NCBI GenBank assembly: GCA_965153455.1
Contig: OZ234500.1
Location: 2,232,001 to 2,296,000 of the forward strand
DNA from: Sphagnum compactum
Taxonomy: Eukaryota > Bryophyta > Sphagnopsida > Sphagnales
Length of the DNA stretch: 64,000 bases
Direction: 5' to 3'
The notes under the pieces were generated by a model. That model was not told the DNA's origin. It did no database searches and saw nothing but the letters and a program-made list of their open reading frames with translations. Every line of letters starts with the position of its first letter. Position 1 is the stretch's first letter. Made by a program: the position numbers and the translations under genes. Shown here one piece after another: positions 1 through 12,475 of the stretch.

Positions 1-1010
1 AAGCTCGCCGGAAAAAGCTGATCTCTTTCGGCGGCCTGCAGCAGCTCGGCGGCGCTGAACTGGTTCACACATGAGTGATCCGCATGCAGCTGCCGCAAAT
101 TGGTGCCACCGCCGGCAAGAACTTGCGATGAAGCCTGGGGACAGTTTGACACCCATGTCGAAACCGGGACAACGTAATTTGATCCGTCCCAACTCCCGAC
201 GAAAGGCAGCTGGGTTGGTGTGTTGTTGTAGATTGGCAGATCAGGTGATGAAGGTGACTGATCCGAGTCTAGTGATTGCAGCAATTGCAAGGCCGTTTGA
301 GCAGTGCCGTAAGCAAAAGTCTCCTCGCGGCAGAAGCTCGTGCTGTAGGACTCGGACGACAATTCCTGATCATCCCATGAGACAACACAGTTGGGCGCCG
401 ATACAGAACTATAGTAAGCTCGAGATTGATCCGCATGCAGGACATTCTTCAAACCACCTGCAGCTGTTCTTATGTACAAATCAGCAAATTCCAAGGCTTG
501 TACGGCGTCGTCGCTGGATTGGTCGGCCGCCGGATCATCATAATCTATCAGCGAGGAATTGCAGCACATGAGGGCAGCTGACCCTGGCTGCTGCAGCTGC
601 CCATAATATTCAGACCTTATAAGTGGACCTGCAGCAGCTGTAGGCGGATCAGGTACACTAAGATGATCAGGACCCGCTTGTTCGCACAGCTGCAGGCTAT
701 CTAAACCTGTTGTTTGCGACATGGAGTTGAAGCTGGAGAGCCAGCCAGAAAGCATATTATTATCGGGTTGGCACTGGAGACTAAGGCCGCGTGGATTACT
801 ACAATCTCCGAGCTGCTCCTCCGCAGTAGAGCTACTGGAGTTTGCAGTGGCAAGCTCATCATGATGACCAGAATCTGATGCGGCGCGGGTACTCCAGCTA
901 TCCCACATGGATACATCTGCTATATTGCAGGTAACTAGATGAATCTCAGAAGATGACGTCTCTTCCGCCGACGCGGATCCTGAGTCAATGCTCGAGTTGT
1001 AGCCTGCCAT
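1..1010 (-). CDS. Partial 5' coding region of a Ser/Gln-rich, probably nuclear regulatory protein
   Basis: Reading the minus strand from an ATG at 1010-1008 to the left edge gives about 336 codons without a stop; the gene continues outside the window. The protein begins MAGYNSSIDSG and is rich in Ser, Ala, Gln and Asp, with little predicted globular structure. A more ordered stretch near residues 175-195 contains VQALEFADLYIRTAAGGLK. The DNA is clearly more GC-rich than the flanks (many CAGCTG and CTGCAG words), as expected for coding sequence in an AT-rich genome. The frame stays open for about 25 codons upstream of this ATG, but no earlier ATG is seen there. Acidic/Ser-rich N-termini of this kind are common in plant transcription factors such as bHLH proteins, with the DNA-binding domain further C-terminal. 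That identity is a guess: no recognisable domain lies inside the window. Confidence 0.6.
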   Translation of the reverse strand, partial: MAGYNSSIDSGSASAEETSSSEIHLVTCNIADVSMWDSWSTRAASDSGHHDELATANSSSSTAEEQLGDCSNPRGLSLQCQPDNNMLSGWLSSFNSMSQTTGLDSLQLCEQAGPDHLSVPDPPTAAAGPLIRSEYYGQLQQPGSAALMCCNSSLIDYDDPAADQSSDDAVQALEFADLYIRTAAGGLKNVLHADQSRAYYSSVSAPNCVVSWDDQELSSESYSTSFCREETFAYGTAQTALQLLQSLDSDQSPSSPDLPIYNNTPTQLPFVGSWDGSNYVVPVSTWVSNCPQASSQVLAGGGTNLRQLHADHSCVNQFSAAELLQAAERDQLFPAS

Positions 1011-1753
1011 CGTGACCCGTGCACTTACACCCGGACAGTAGATCACAATTCCCAACACAAAGCAGAGAGTTGGCAGTATACCTCAAGGCAGACAGACACT
1101 GGTCGAGTCAGAGCATAAGCGTAGCACTCAAAAGACCATGATCGGAACCACCACAAAAGCATGATAAAGTAGACGAGAAGGGGAAAAAAAACCAAACAAA
1201 AAAAACTCAACAAGGTCTCGACTATCAATAAGCATGATAAAGTAGACCTAAAAAAAATACTCAACAAGCTCTCAACAATCAATCAAACGATCAATACTAG
1301 TTAGTCCACAACCATTTATTTATCAAATGGCTTCAATTATACTTAGAACTGCCATCATCAAGACTAAAATCTAAGATCTCTCTGAAGCTAAGATCACAAC
1401 CCTAGTGATCATAGTGATCGTCAAAACAACAACACCACAACAACAACAAAAGTTTCTACGACACATGACATCACCGACATAAAATTCACAAACACTTATA
1501 TTTGTTACCCAGGTTCAGAAACACTTAGAAACAGCTGCATCCGTAACCATCTATTGACAGCCAATTTTAGAAACACCAACAATAAAAACAACAAGAAGTG
1601 TACTATGTAGCTCGCAGCACCAACATACAATTACATGGTGCACACACACACAAATACATAGAGGAAATTCGTGTCTTATAAGACCTCTGTTTGTGTGTGT
1701 GTGTACTCCAGAATGGGAAATTGTCTATTAATTTCGTTGATTTCAGCCATCAA
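1011..1753. other. Upstream flank of the left-edge gene, no gene seen
   Basis: A-rich sequence with short CA and GT runs (about 1,640-1,705). It probably holds the promoter and 5' UTR of the left-edge gene. I recognise no specific element. Confidence 0.4.
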
Positions 1754-1791
1754 GGAGAGGGGGGGGGGGGGGGGGGGAGGGGGGAGGGGGG
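1754..1791 (+). repeat. Poly-G tract, G-quadruplex-prone
   Basis: An almost uninterrupted G run, broken only by single A residues, giving more than four G-tracts. It satisfies the sequence requirement for an intramolecular G-quadruplex. Length may be unreliable because homopolymers sequence poorly. Confidence 0.8.
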
Positions 1792-2065
1792 TTACTTGTG
1801 GCTGGTTACATACATCTTATAGACAGGGCAATTTGTGCACGTCTCACTGCGTGTAACTTACCTTAGTAGGCAGAAGGAAATGAATTTTTGTCTGTATTCT
1901 AGTTTCTTCCAGCACCTCCAAAAACTATTTAAAAAAGGAAGCCGGTGCCACCTAAAGCAACAAAAGAGTCTGGGTTTTGATGTCTGGTGGATATATAAAA
2001 AGAAGCTACAAATTTTATTGTTTTCTAAACTAAAGTAGGTAGTGATCCTGCAAACCCAATTGATG

Positions 2066-2124
2066 TGGGGGGGGGGCTGGGGGGTGTGCGGCTATAGCTC
2101 CCCATCTCCCCCCCCCCCCCCCCC
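2066..2124. repeat. Facing poly-G and poly-C tracts
   Basis: A G-rich block (2,066-2,085) is followed about 20 bases later by a run of C (2,108-2,124). Together they form an inverted repeat able to fold into a G:C hairpin or a quadruplex/i-motif pair. Confidence 0.7.
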
Positions 2125-5100
2125 AACATAATAAGCATTTCAAGGAGCAGATTTGTATTGCATTTATACTTACATACATACTCGGGTGACCCTCTAGCCT
2201 CGTGGCCATAGCTTCTCAAATATTTTCTCATCATTACTTGTACTGTACCAATATTGATTTGCATAGATTGCTTGCTTATTATACTTGTTCTTTACATAAC
2301 TGTATGGTGCTTCATATTAGCCAACAACCACTCATCGTGTAATGGCTCTGCCCAATATGGCAAGGTTAAATCACTCTTCTTTCTCCTGGTGAAACTTTGC
2401 AAAATTTGGACATCTAAAGGTGAAATGAAAAATTTGTCACAAAGTTTCTGTTTTTTGAGAAACATTGCCAATTCTTTTGAGAAATTTTTTTTGTGGGAAA
2501 ATGTGTCCATATTTTATCACACAAGTTTCTAGTTTTGGGGCAATTTTTGGGTCAGTTTTCTACAGTTTCTCAAGTTTTAACCAATTAATTGATTAAGTGG
2601 CCATCAATGTGACAGCTTGTTTGGCATGATCAACAATGATGCTACATCAACAAACTGAAGAAAAAACACTAGTTCAACCAGCAATAGTTCCATGAAGTTC
2701 TCAAAAATTTCAGTGACAGTTCCCAGTATAAGTGACTCCAGTTGAACATTCCTCAAAATTTGTAGGACCAAACAAGCTCTGCACCATTCTGTAGTCTCTC
2801 CCTGATGGGCAGAGACAACAATTTCCTCCTTTATGAGTGACACATGAGGAGGTACTATCTCACACTCGCTCACTTGTTTGTTATAAGTTTCATTAATCCC
2901 TGTTTGTTGGTTTTATGAGAGTGGCCACTGGCCTGGTGAGTTCACCTGCATGCTGGCTCTTACATATTTTGCTCCAGGAAACACAAGTTCAAAATCAAAG
3001 CATAGTTGTAGACTGGAAAAAATTCTAATTCTGTTTTGTCAGATCATTGAAGTTTATACTTAAGAGCAAGGCCAGCCAGAGGGTAGCTGGATGCCCAACA
3101 GAATGACGGTAAGAGTGGAGCCGGCCCAGGAGGTACTATTATCAACTCTAAAACAAGCCTGATTGTCTTTGTAACGGATTTTTCCATTTGTTTCCCAAAA
3201 AAAAAGGAAAAAACAACCAAGCCTCATTGTTTCTTCAATGGGCAGAGGCAACAAGTTGAAAATGGGCTGACCTAAGAAGAGACAATTGAGGCTCATTTCA
3301 GCTGCCCAGGTGCTGACAATGGTGAAAGTTTGCCATGCAACCTGGATGGACAAACTTGAAGTGTAAGGTAAGGCCCTCCTCACTGGACATCCCTCCAGTG
3401 GGGGGTGGGCAACAGGTTTCAGGGATGGTCTGATCCAAGGGCATAACCTAGCATTAAAGAAGTGGATGAAAAGAATCTTACACAAGCTAGCACCTTGTAA
3501 ACTTTAACATGTCAAGAGGTCAAGCACAGTACATGTAATGTATCTATGCTCCTAAGAGTTGCCCCCTTAAACCCTAAAGGTTGTGGCAGCCAACTTTGGC
3601 TGCAGGCCCAGGGGAAAAAAATGTGACTTAGCTGTCAGGTAAGCCTGCCCAAAACACTGAAATAGGTCTCTTTGTGCCCAAAAAAGGAGAAAAAAGAACC
3701 ATGCACACACAAACATAAACAGGCTTGGTGCAAGTGCCTTCACTTAAGTAGGTACCTGTAAGTTTTCTGAGCTGAGTAGTTGGGGAAGTTTGCAGCTCAA
3801 GCTGCCCAGGGCTTAAGATGCCATCTGAGAATTTTAGTCAGGTCTTCATGGCTGTAATTTTATTGCATTCTTGAGCAGTGAAATTGGCGGAGTTGGGGTT
3901 GGTGAGGAGACAGAGGCTGAAATATAGTTGACTTGGATGCGACCTTGGAATAGTTGTGGATTAATCCAATGATTAGTTTTCCCTCTGGAGAAAACAGGGA
4001 GAACAACCCATTGTGTGGGTGGTGAAACTGGTATCCTGGTGTCCATGACTAGTTTGGAGTACTTGGGTTCAATGCCCCTTAAGAGCATCATCACCTATAT
4101 TGGGTATCTAGGCCTGCATCAAAAAAAATCACATCCACTAATACTTAATTTAGATATTTCAAGTCCCATCTATAAATTGAAAGTGGGACTCTAAAATTAT
4201 GGGAGACCATTAATAGCAAAGCAAGTGGATCAATCAAACAATTTGATCAATCAATAGTAGAGAGAGATTATGCCATATGAATGGATTAATCAATCTAGTC
4301 AATCCACAACAGGATTTAAACTGTGAAATGACTTTTACCAACCATCATATCATTTGCAAAGATATCCTAAAATCATTTTTGAAACCAAATTTGCAAGTGT
4401 TTGCAGTTTTACATTCAAAGCATGCTCTTATAATGTGTAGGTGGGGATGCCATCTACCTGCCAATTACCCCATTTATCCCTAAATGCCTGAAACAGTTTT
4501 GGGGTCAAATCACAAGAACTTAACTAGTAGTAGAGTTAATAGATTCATTGTGACCACAGGGCAGTAAAAATATAATTCAAAATAGATAATCAATAGTGGC
4601 TATATAATACCTAGATGTTGGACAAGAGGAAACAGAAGCATATTTCCCCCACAGAGAGAAATCCTTGGAAGTTGGCATTGGGCAAACAATACTACTTAGG
4701 AGAATGAGTTTCTGTCTGCCCCTGTGTCCCCACACAGAGAGTCTGCTCATCTGGTCCGACTAGAAAATGGGCTATTGTGCACAAATAAATGCCCCTTTGA
4801 AATAGGCTCTTCCTATAATCTCAAGCTAACAGCACGTATTGTCCTTGTTTCCATATTGTTCTCCTGGGGGTTAGAACTTCAGAGTGGACTTCAACCACTT
4901 TGCCAATCTCCTGAAATGGTGATTAGAAAGCTGTGTACATATTACAGTATGAGTTTTATTTTTAATTTTTTTTCTGGCACAAATGGATGGAATGCATTGC
5001 AGAAAGGAACTAGTCATTGTATGAGTTTATGTTTCATAAGGATCATATCCTTGCACACCATTTTTCTGGACTTGGTTTGATATTATTTGGTTTGGAGGGA

Positions 5101-5323
5101 AAGCCCACTATGCTCCTAATAATTTTTTTGCCACAACAAAAATTTCAGTTTTTCATTCATTTTGCTCCAGCCTTCTCATGGATTCTAGTTGGCCGATTTC
5201 TCGCACCCTTCCTCACAGATTTATTGACACCGCTTTTTTAATGCAGTTTCCTAGATCAGTTGATTGGGTTGATTACTTGATTGAACTATAACATCAAGAC
5301 TAAAATCTAAGGAAGGAGACTTG
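2125..5323. other. Intergenic, no supported gene
   Basis: Short open frames occur on both strands (for example 3,060-3,485 minus, 141 codons). None shows a recognisable domain, codon bias or splice structure. The slightly GC-richer segment 3,060-3,700 with GCC/CCAGG words may be an old repeat, which I cannot name. Confidence 0.4.
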
Positions 5324-5380
5324 ATGCAGGTGGTGTGCTTTCCAATTCCAGCTCATCATTGGAAAGCACACCACCTGCAT
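5324..5380. repeat. Perfect 23-bp fold-back (hairpin)
   Basis: Left arm 5,324-5,346 (starts ATGCAGGTGGTG) and right arm 5,358-5,380 (ends CACCACCTGCAT) are perfect reverse complements, separated by 11 bases. A transcript would fold into a 23-bp stem. It could be a local inverted duplication or a small-RNA precursor; nothing nearby suggests a protein gene. Confidence 0.9.
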
Positions 5381-6267
5381 CTTCGAATTGGAGGGAAGCC
5401 TTAAACTCCCACAGAGTTCTTGGCACTTCAGTCTCTACCCAAATTTAAAGTTTAGGCTAGTTGACATTTCATGTTCCACTTGCCATGATCTTCAGTCCTT
5501 GATATCCCCATATCTATCTTTTACATGCTATAAAATCTCCAATATCCACTAGCAAGAAACAAGAAATGTATATTCAAACTTTGGATTTGATTTTTTTTTG
5601 AAAATCAGAAACACTAGTGCAATTTTATCAGAATTTGCTAAATCATTCGCCATCAATTCCACCTTGTCCAGTCCTTCCTCCCAAGAGACAAGACATGTTC
5701 AATATGAGAATGAAGAATTCTGATAATGTGCAGTTTTAGTATAATTATCTTTTACCAAAAAAGATGCCAAAAAAAACCCTTAATTTGTAAAAAGTAATAA
5801 TTCATATCTACTAAATAGCCATGCACATAAAACAACGCCAAAAAGCTCTTCAAATTCAACTGGAAATGTAAACTCTGATTTGCCTATTTTGAATTTAAAT
5901 GGCAAATATGGAGTAATAGATATCTGAGGATCAGGGTATGTAAAGTATCTACATGAACTCACTACCCTAACCTAGATTGAAAGATAAATACCCTTTTAAT
6001 GTGAACACCAATGGGATTATGTGACACAGCAACCACCAGTGCACCATCTGTAATTAGCAATAAATGGCGACTGTCCTGGTGGACTTGTAGATCTTTATTG
6101 GAATCCTGCCTAGTTCTGGCGACCTAATGGAACACACTGTCTAAATCTGGCGACTTTTAACCTTTTTTTTTCTCGAGATATGGCGATTTTTTTTTTTAAA
6201 CCTCAAAAATCCCTTTGTTTTTTGTCGCCAGGTGGCGAAAATTCGCCACCAAAAAAAAATCCCCCCG
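5381..6267. other. Intergenic with a fragment of dispersed repeat B
   Basis: Mostly AT-rich sequence. At 6,018-6,060 the words CACCAGTGCACCATC match the 5' end of the dispersed repeat seen at 53,055 and 37,810. The match then breaks, probably because other sequence, including repeat A, is inserted here. Confidence 0.4.
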
Positions 6268-6735
6268 GTGTTGGCCAGTTATTGATTTTTTAATAACCAT
6301 CATGTAGGATTTTTTTTTTTTGAAATTTTTTTGGGGACCACACAGGTTATCAATATCAAAAAATTGGGTACTGGGTAGGTTATCTGAATTTTTTAGTGAT
6401 AACTGTCAGTTATACATAAGGGTAGGTTATAAGTAGCTGATTCATAACTATGGGTTAACATGTCAATTATACAGCAGTTATATGCTTTTTTTTAAAATAA
6501 AAATAAAATGTTGTTTCTTTCTATTTTTAAATTTTTTGTATTAGTATCTAAAGACTGATAACCTACCTATATGGTAATCAGTTCATCCATATAGGCCATT
6601 AGAATTTGAAAATTCAATACCAAACGGTTATCAATTTAACTAGTTATCAGAACATTAAGCATCAAACTGGTAGGTTACTAATAACCAGCTTGATAATTGA
6701 GTCAAAATTCAATAACCAGCCAATACTGGTATGAT
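6268..6735 (+). repeat. Dispersed repeat A, copy 1
   Basis: This stretch aligns by eye along most of its length with 38,830-39,345. Shared landmarks in the same order are TTGGCCAGTTA / TTGGTCAGTTA, TTTTAATAACCA, a T-rich run, GGGGACCACACAGG, CATAAGGGTAGGTTAT, GATAACCTACCT, TTATCAATTTAACT and AATAACC. It has no open frame and no long terminal repeats, so it is probably a non-autonomous element with internal GGTTAT motifs. Confidence 0.75.
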
Positions 6736-7379
6736 CCAATGCCAGGCGGGTACCAAACCTTGGTTCAGAACTGACCCAGTTTTCAGCCAGTTATCAGCCA
6801 AAAAATTGATTGGGTATCACCTTTGCTGATACCTGAGTTGATACCCATATTTTTGGATATCAAATTTGACACCTCTGATTCATTAAGAACTGGGTTTTTT
6901 TATTTTAAATACCTGGGTAGGTTATATGAATAACCCTCAAGTCTGGTTCTTACAAGCCTAGGAGTAGAGAGTCCAGAGTTAGTTAGGGTTTAGAGTCTTA
7001 GGGTGGAGGTGGGGTTTAGGTTTATGTTTAAGGAGATCACATATTTTTGTTTACATGTTAGAGCTTTTTGATAAACCTTGCTAATTTGCTTTTGGCCTAT
7101 GAAAATTTGAAAAGATATTTGAAGATTTTAATCTTCAAATCTTAAAATGAAATTAAAAAATTGACTTAATATAACCAACTAATCTAAATAAATTAAGAAT
7201 CGATTGTGAAAGAATTGGTTGGGCATGAAGCAAGATAAAAATAAGGAACCAAACAAGGTAACCGGGGAAAAAAAATTAATGAGAACCTTTTCGATTTTTA
7301 AATTTTAAAAAACTAAAAATGGAACAGATGATTATGAAAAAAAGAGTTAATACCCACCCAATACTGGTATGAACAACAA

Positions 7380-7705
7380 CGGACTTACAAAGCTTCCACC
7401 TTGGTAGCTTACCCTAGTGCCCTCCTACTTCCCCTCACAATAATAATTATATGTAATTGGGTAAGCATCATAGGTAGATAGGAAGGGAATGTAAGGGGTT
7501 ACTATCTTAGTGTAGGTAGAGGTAATTAGGAAAGGCACTTGACGGTTAGAGGTAGATACGTGTGGATAGTTGGTACTTGGTACACAGCTAACCATGATGG
7601 TTAGCTATGGTCAAGGAATACAATGAAAAAAGAGTTTCCTGTTTACACATCATCCATTTGGGCATGGTGTGCTGCGGGGTGCTGGTTCACTCTGGGCTGG
7701 CACAT
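7380..7705 (+). repeat. Dispersed repeat B, 3' part, copy 1
   Basis: It matches 53,130-53,725 and 37,890-38,170. Shared landmarks are TCCACCTTGGTA, GGAAAGGCACTT, the GATGCATGTGGATGGTTG-type word, CAGCTAAC, GGAATACAATGAAAAA, TTTCCTG, a CATCCAT-like word and GGTTCACTC. It is non-coding. With the 5' fragment at 6,018 it suggests one old copy split by later insertions. Confidence 0.65.
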
Positions 7706-10700
7706 GGCAAACTTGTCACAGAGAATGTAGAATCTGAAAATTGTTCAACAATATCACATGACACTTAATAAATTACCTGAGTACTCAAGTTGAAGGGTGG
7801 GGTCCATGAGCATTGAAATCCTTCAAGGCTTAAGCATTAGCTAAGGTACCACGTAGGCTTGTTAACTCTCTCTACAACAACCCACTCCCTCCCCCCTCCT
7901 TCTTAATTCTTTGAAGCTCAAATAGGCTGGCAACTTGGCGAAGTTGGGTTGCCATTATATTGTACAAAATGTGTGGGCCCTTAGTGCATTTAGTGAGGTT
8001 ATGAATGCACTGTAGCTCGCACACGTACAGCAAAGCTTTTCTGCTAAAGTTATGTTTACAGTAATTTCTTAAAAAATATTAATAAAAGCACTTGTTTTTA
8101 AATTTTAGTATTTTCATTCTTTTTGGGGCCTAACTGACCAAACCCTTGTGAAGCAACAAGGGAAGGAGGAAACAAGGAAACCAAACCCCATAAAGAATAG
8201 AAAAAGAAGCAACTTCATTGAAGGGAGCAAAGGTGAGGGGAAAACCTGGAAAGTTCATCAAGGGAGAAAATCAACAAGTACACTTCATTTCATTTTTATT
8301 TTTTTAATTAATGAAAAAGTTGCACTTGGTAATTGGAATTTGGGTACCAAGGCTTCTTCTTGTAGAAATGTGGCCGCACGTTAGAATGCAAAGTATTACG
8401 TTTAGAATCGGCATTCATTTATGGCTCTTCAAAGGCATTACTAATTTTTTATTACTTTGGAAAGTAGACTCTTTTAGTGTTGCCAAAAATCCTTACTTTC
8501 TAATTGATAATTTGTAGACAGTAGTGTATGCCTGTCAATGGTATATGCCAATGTTGTTTGGTTTTGGTTTTTGGCCAGTTCTGATTTGGATTCGCAGGCC
8601 CGCTACTAATTTGTCTGGACCGTTGGTTTTAAATTCTGGACAAAATAATTCCAGAACTGCAGCTGGCCTCAGAACTTAAACTAGAATCGAACTTTCTCTA
8701 GAATCGAAATTAGCCTCGAAACCCAGTTTACGATTCTTCATTTTTTTGAAGATTTTGTTTTTGGACTGGGGGTAGACATGTTTGTTAGCTTGAGAAAAAG
8801 TTTCAGGTATTCAGTTTTTCGAATAATAAATTTGGGAGGTCGGGTGGCAGGAGTGCGCGTTGCATTAGGCATGTAGTTGTTATTTTTGGAACTTGTCTCA
8901 AGTGCATAAATTTATTTTTTTATTTTTTTTTAAGGTGGGGAGGGTTTAGGCATGTAGTTGGTATAGCTGGTCATTTTTATTGGTTTCACAATATTAGTAA
9001 TTGAAAATTTTCAATTTTGAGTTACGCATCAGTAGATAGAACCAGATCCAGTTTGAAACTAGACCCACTTAATCTTTCTTTTTTTCTACAACTGAGAACC
9101 AAGAAATGTAAAGAATCAGGTCCAAAACTCAACCAGAGGTTTTATCAAAAAAATTGAAATCCTTTTAACCAGAACTGAAGGTTCTTACAAATTTTTTTAA
9201 AAAATTAGAGTTGAGATCAGAGGTTCTCTTCAAAGTAAGAACCAGACAGCACTGGTGTCAACTTTTGAACATACCAGGTCTTGGTCCTTAGTATTGGGTC
9301 CAAGACTGATTCTCGTCTAGTATGAGGTAGGTATATATCTGATACAAGGCTGGTATTGCCTCAGGTCCCGACTCCCTACCAAACTAGCAACACTAGTGCA
9401 AGGCTAATATTGCTTCAAGTGATACCAACCAGCACAGTACAGTCCTTGATACCAGTGTCATACCAACTGAAGGTCTATATACCAATGTATCGCGATGCAC
9501 TGTCAATCAAATTTGAGTTTTCCAACACTAGTTTTTACCGCAAAGTCCATTCTAAGGTTGAGGAGGTATATCAATTGAGCCCTGATACATAGACTAGTAT
9601 TGATCTTGGTATAAAAAACCCATCCAGATTCACATAACCTTGCTGGGACACTCCTATTGTACTCTTATGACCACATACCGTGGTCCAATGGTAGCCTTTT
9701 TTAATTTTTCACATGCCTAGCTACGTGTGGTTTTTCTTCAGTTTCTTCATTTTTTCTTGAATGATTTCTTGAGTGTCTTGTATTCATGATCATGCTCTCC
9801 ATGGTTTTGCATGTGTTGTTCAAGGCATTAGTGCTACTTGGTGTTGTTGTTTGGCTTGCATCAACAAGCTTTGCACTTACAAGGTATGTCTTCCAACTTT
9901 TATTATTTTATTTTGTTTTGTGTTTTTGTTGTATGTCTGATGTTTATGTGTGTAAATGATGTTTTGTTTGTTTGTTTGTTTGTTGTGGTTTGTTTTTCCA
10001 AGACCACATTGTAAGTTGGAAAATTTATGGTTGGAAATTTTTTTAAATGGAATGGTTTTTTTTACTTTTGACTTTTAAGAAAATATTGTTAAAAAACATT
10101 TTAACCACTTTACACTATCATATTTTCATTGTTAGAATTTTTCATTATGCATCAGGTGAAATGTGAGTCATGCATCAAGCTTGTAAATGTTTGTAATGCT
10201 TAGATAGTGGGCTTTATTTAGATTTCATAAATTATAAGAAATTAAAAATAAAAACATAAACTACAAAATTAGAAAGCATGTAATTATTTGGTATTTTCAA
10301 CCCTAATCCATTAACACACTCTAAATTACTAGAGCCAAGACTTGTAGATGAAGGATGTGATAATTTTATGGATGAAAATGAAATTTCAATGAAGGAGAGA
10401 AACTCTAGTAAAGTTTTGGGGAAAAATAGTTAGTTCATTAAGATTAAAATGACTATGGTGGCTATAGTTGTGTCAAGTGAGTTGCAATGGATGCCTAGTT
10501 GTTGTGGACATGACTTGGAAAGTAATTGGATCTAAATTGTTTCATACAATAACTATCCACTTAGAATCCACATGGCATGAAGGAGGTGATTAACTAACTA
10601 GCGGCAAGGGTATTTTGCTGATTTAGGGCATTTAAAACAAGATATTTGGCATTTGAAGTGGTTGAATTTATTCATGGAGCATGACATGAAATAGTTTTTG

Positions 10701-10720
10701 GAGTTGCATATACAACTATG
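7706..10720. other. Intergenic, no supported gene
   Basis: AT-rich sequence with T runs. The 9,040-9,620 part is rich in CCAG/ACCAGT/GGTATT words and looks like an old dispersed repeat. Short frames at 8,148-8,517 and 9,356-9,592 show no recognisable protein. Confidence 0.4.
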
Positions 10721-10727
10721 GACATTT

Positions 10728-10993
10728 TCACATCAACAATTATGTAACCATTCTTGTCGTCATTCACAATAATTTTAATCATTCATATGATTGGATTCAT
10801 GATAGGATGTCCATTTTAGCATATTCCTCTTAACATTTTGTAGTTGTTATTTTTGTGGTCATTTAGTATAATCTAATCATTCATGCAATTGACATAATGA
10901 CTTGGTGACCTTGTCATAAACATATTCACATCGATATTTTTGTAATCATTCTTATAGTCATTCACAATAATTCTAGTCATTCATACAATTGGA
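10728..10993 (+). repeat. Imperfect direct duplication, period about 199 bp
   Basis: A block of about 67 bp at 10,728-10,795 recurs at 10,927-10,993. Shared words are CATTCTT, GTCATTCACAATAATT and ATTCAT(A/C)(T/A)(G/A)ATTGGA. It is non-coding. Confidence 0.6.
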
Positions 10994-11000
10994 CTAGCGA

Positions 11001-11929
11001 CATGGTATTAATTGTATGTATAATACAACTTGTTTGTTCTATTATGTAATTATTTAATTTAGTTTAGATGTTCATACATCTTCTATGTATGTTATAGTGG
11101 TGTACATTTGTAAAGATATAATTATTTTTATTGATAAACAAAATATACACCATTAGAAAAATTGTACATGAGAACCTCATTATTTCTTATGCATGCATGT
11201 TCAAACTAAACTCAATGTATAAATTCAAATTCAAAAGATAACAAAACAACTTTCACTAAAAAAAATATTGTCCATTCCAACCTTATGGCTATGACTATTA
11301 ATGCAAATAATGTCTAATTCAACTACTTTTGTGACTACAAGTAAATTTGTCTTGCATGTCATCTTAATCGTAAATGTATGCGATTGGATATGTGATTATA
11401 ATAGTTGGATATGCAACTATGTTAATTAGACATACAATTACAATTAAGGAATAACCATAATTAAGTCAAAAATGCAATTGTTTTATAACTACACTATGTT
11501 TGGATGGAAAAGTAAAAGAAAAATACATAATTGTCATCCATTCTTGAATGCATCAATTGATGGATGAAAATCGAATTGATTTCGCAATTAATTATAATTG
11601 TTTTTGCAACTATTGTAATAATTTTGCCATTTATACATTGATGATTAATCCATATGCATATGTCAATCTTAATCTTTTTACTAGGGGCCCAAAGCATGTA
11701 TTTTTTGACCAATCAACTTGATTAAAGTGATTTATTTGACCAATACATCTAGTCGAGTTAGACAACTTTAGTCAAAATGGCCAATGGGTTTTAATCAAAT
11801 GAGACATCTAATCAAATTGAACATAAGAAATTGACATCATTAATCAAAATGACCAATGTTTTCTAGTTAAATTGGACATCTTATGCCTATTACATACCTA
11901 CTTCCTACCTCCCACTTACAATTTTACAA
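11001..11929. other. Intergenic, no supported gene
   Basis: Very AT-rich. From about 11,700 it is dominated by degenerate words such as TGACCAAT, AATCAAAT and TTGACCA, which recur at 12,700-12,880 on the other side of the TACC satellite. Confidence 0.4.
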
Positions 11930-12475
11930 CCTACCTACCTACCTACCTACATATTATCTACCTACCTAAATGTATTACCTACTTACCTGCTTATCCACCC
12001 ACCTATAACCTACCTAAATGTATTACCTACCTACAATTCACCCTCTTATAACTTACTTACATATTAATTACTTGCCTACCTACCTACCCACCCACCTACC
12101 TAGATGTACTAGCTACCTACCTATCCACCCACTTATAACCTACCTACATATTAATTACCTACCTACCTACCCACCCACCCACCCACCTACATGGATGTAC
12201 TACTTACCTACCTTCCCACACACCTACTTACATAGATGTACTACGTACCTACCTACCCACCCACTTACCTACCTATATACTACTCACCCACCCACTTGCC
12301 TATTTTCTTACCCACCCACCTACCTACCTAGCCACCCACCCACTTGCCTATTTACTTACCCACCCACCTACCTATTTACTTACTCACCCACCACCTACCT
12401 ACCTACCCACCCATCCACCCACCTATTTCCTACAACCTACCTACCTTCGTACCTCATAATCTTGTAGTGAAATGT
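11930..12475 (+). repeat. TACC/CACC-type degenerate simple satellite
   Basis: A tract of about 540 bp built from TACC, CACC and TTACC units, with long runs of CTACCTACC and CCACCCACC. A smaller outlier lies at 12,660-12,690. The 149-codon frame over it (12,018-12,467) is only a Tyr/Leu/Pro/Thr/His translation of the repeat, not a gene. Confidence 0.9.

Noticed and set aside
3060-3485. 141-codon minus-strand frame
   Set aside because: No domain, splice structure or coding composition; probably a chance frame in an old repeat.
12018-12467. 149-codon open frame
   Set aside because: It is a translation of the TACC/CACC simple satellite.
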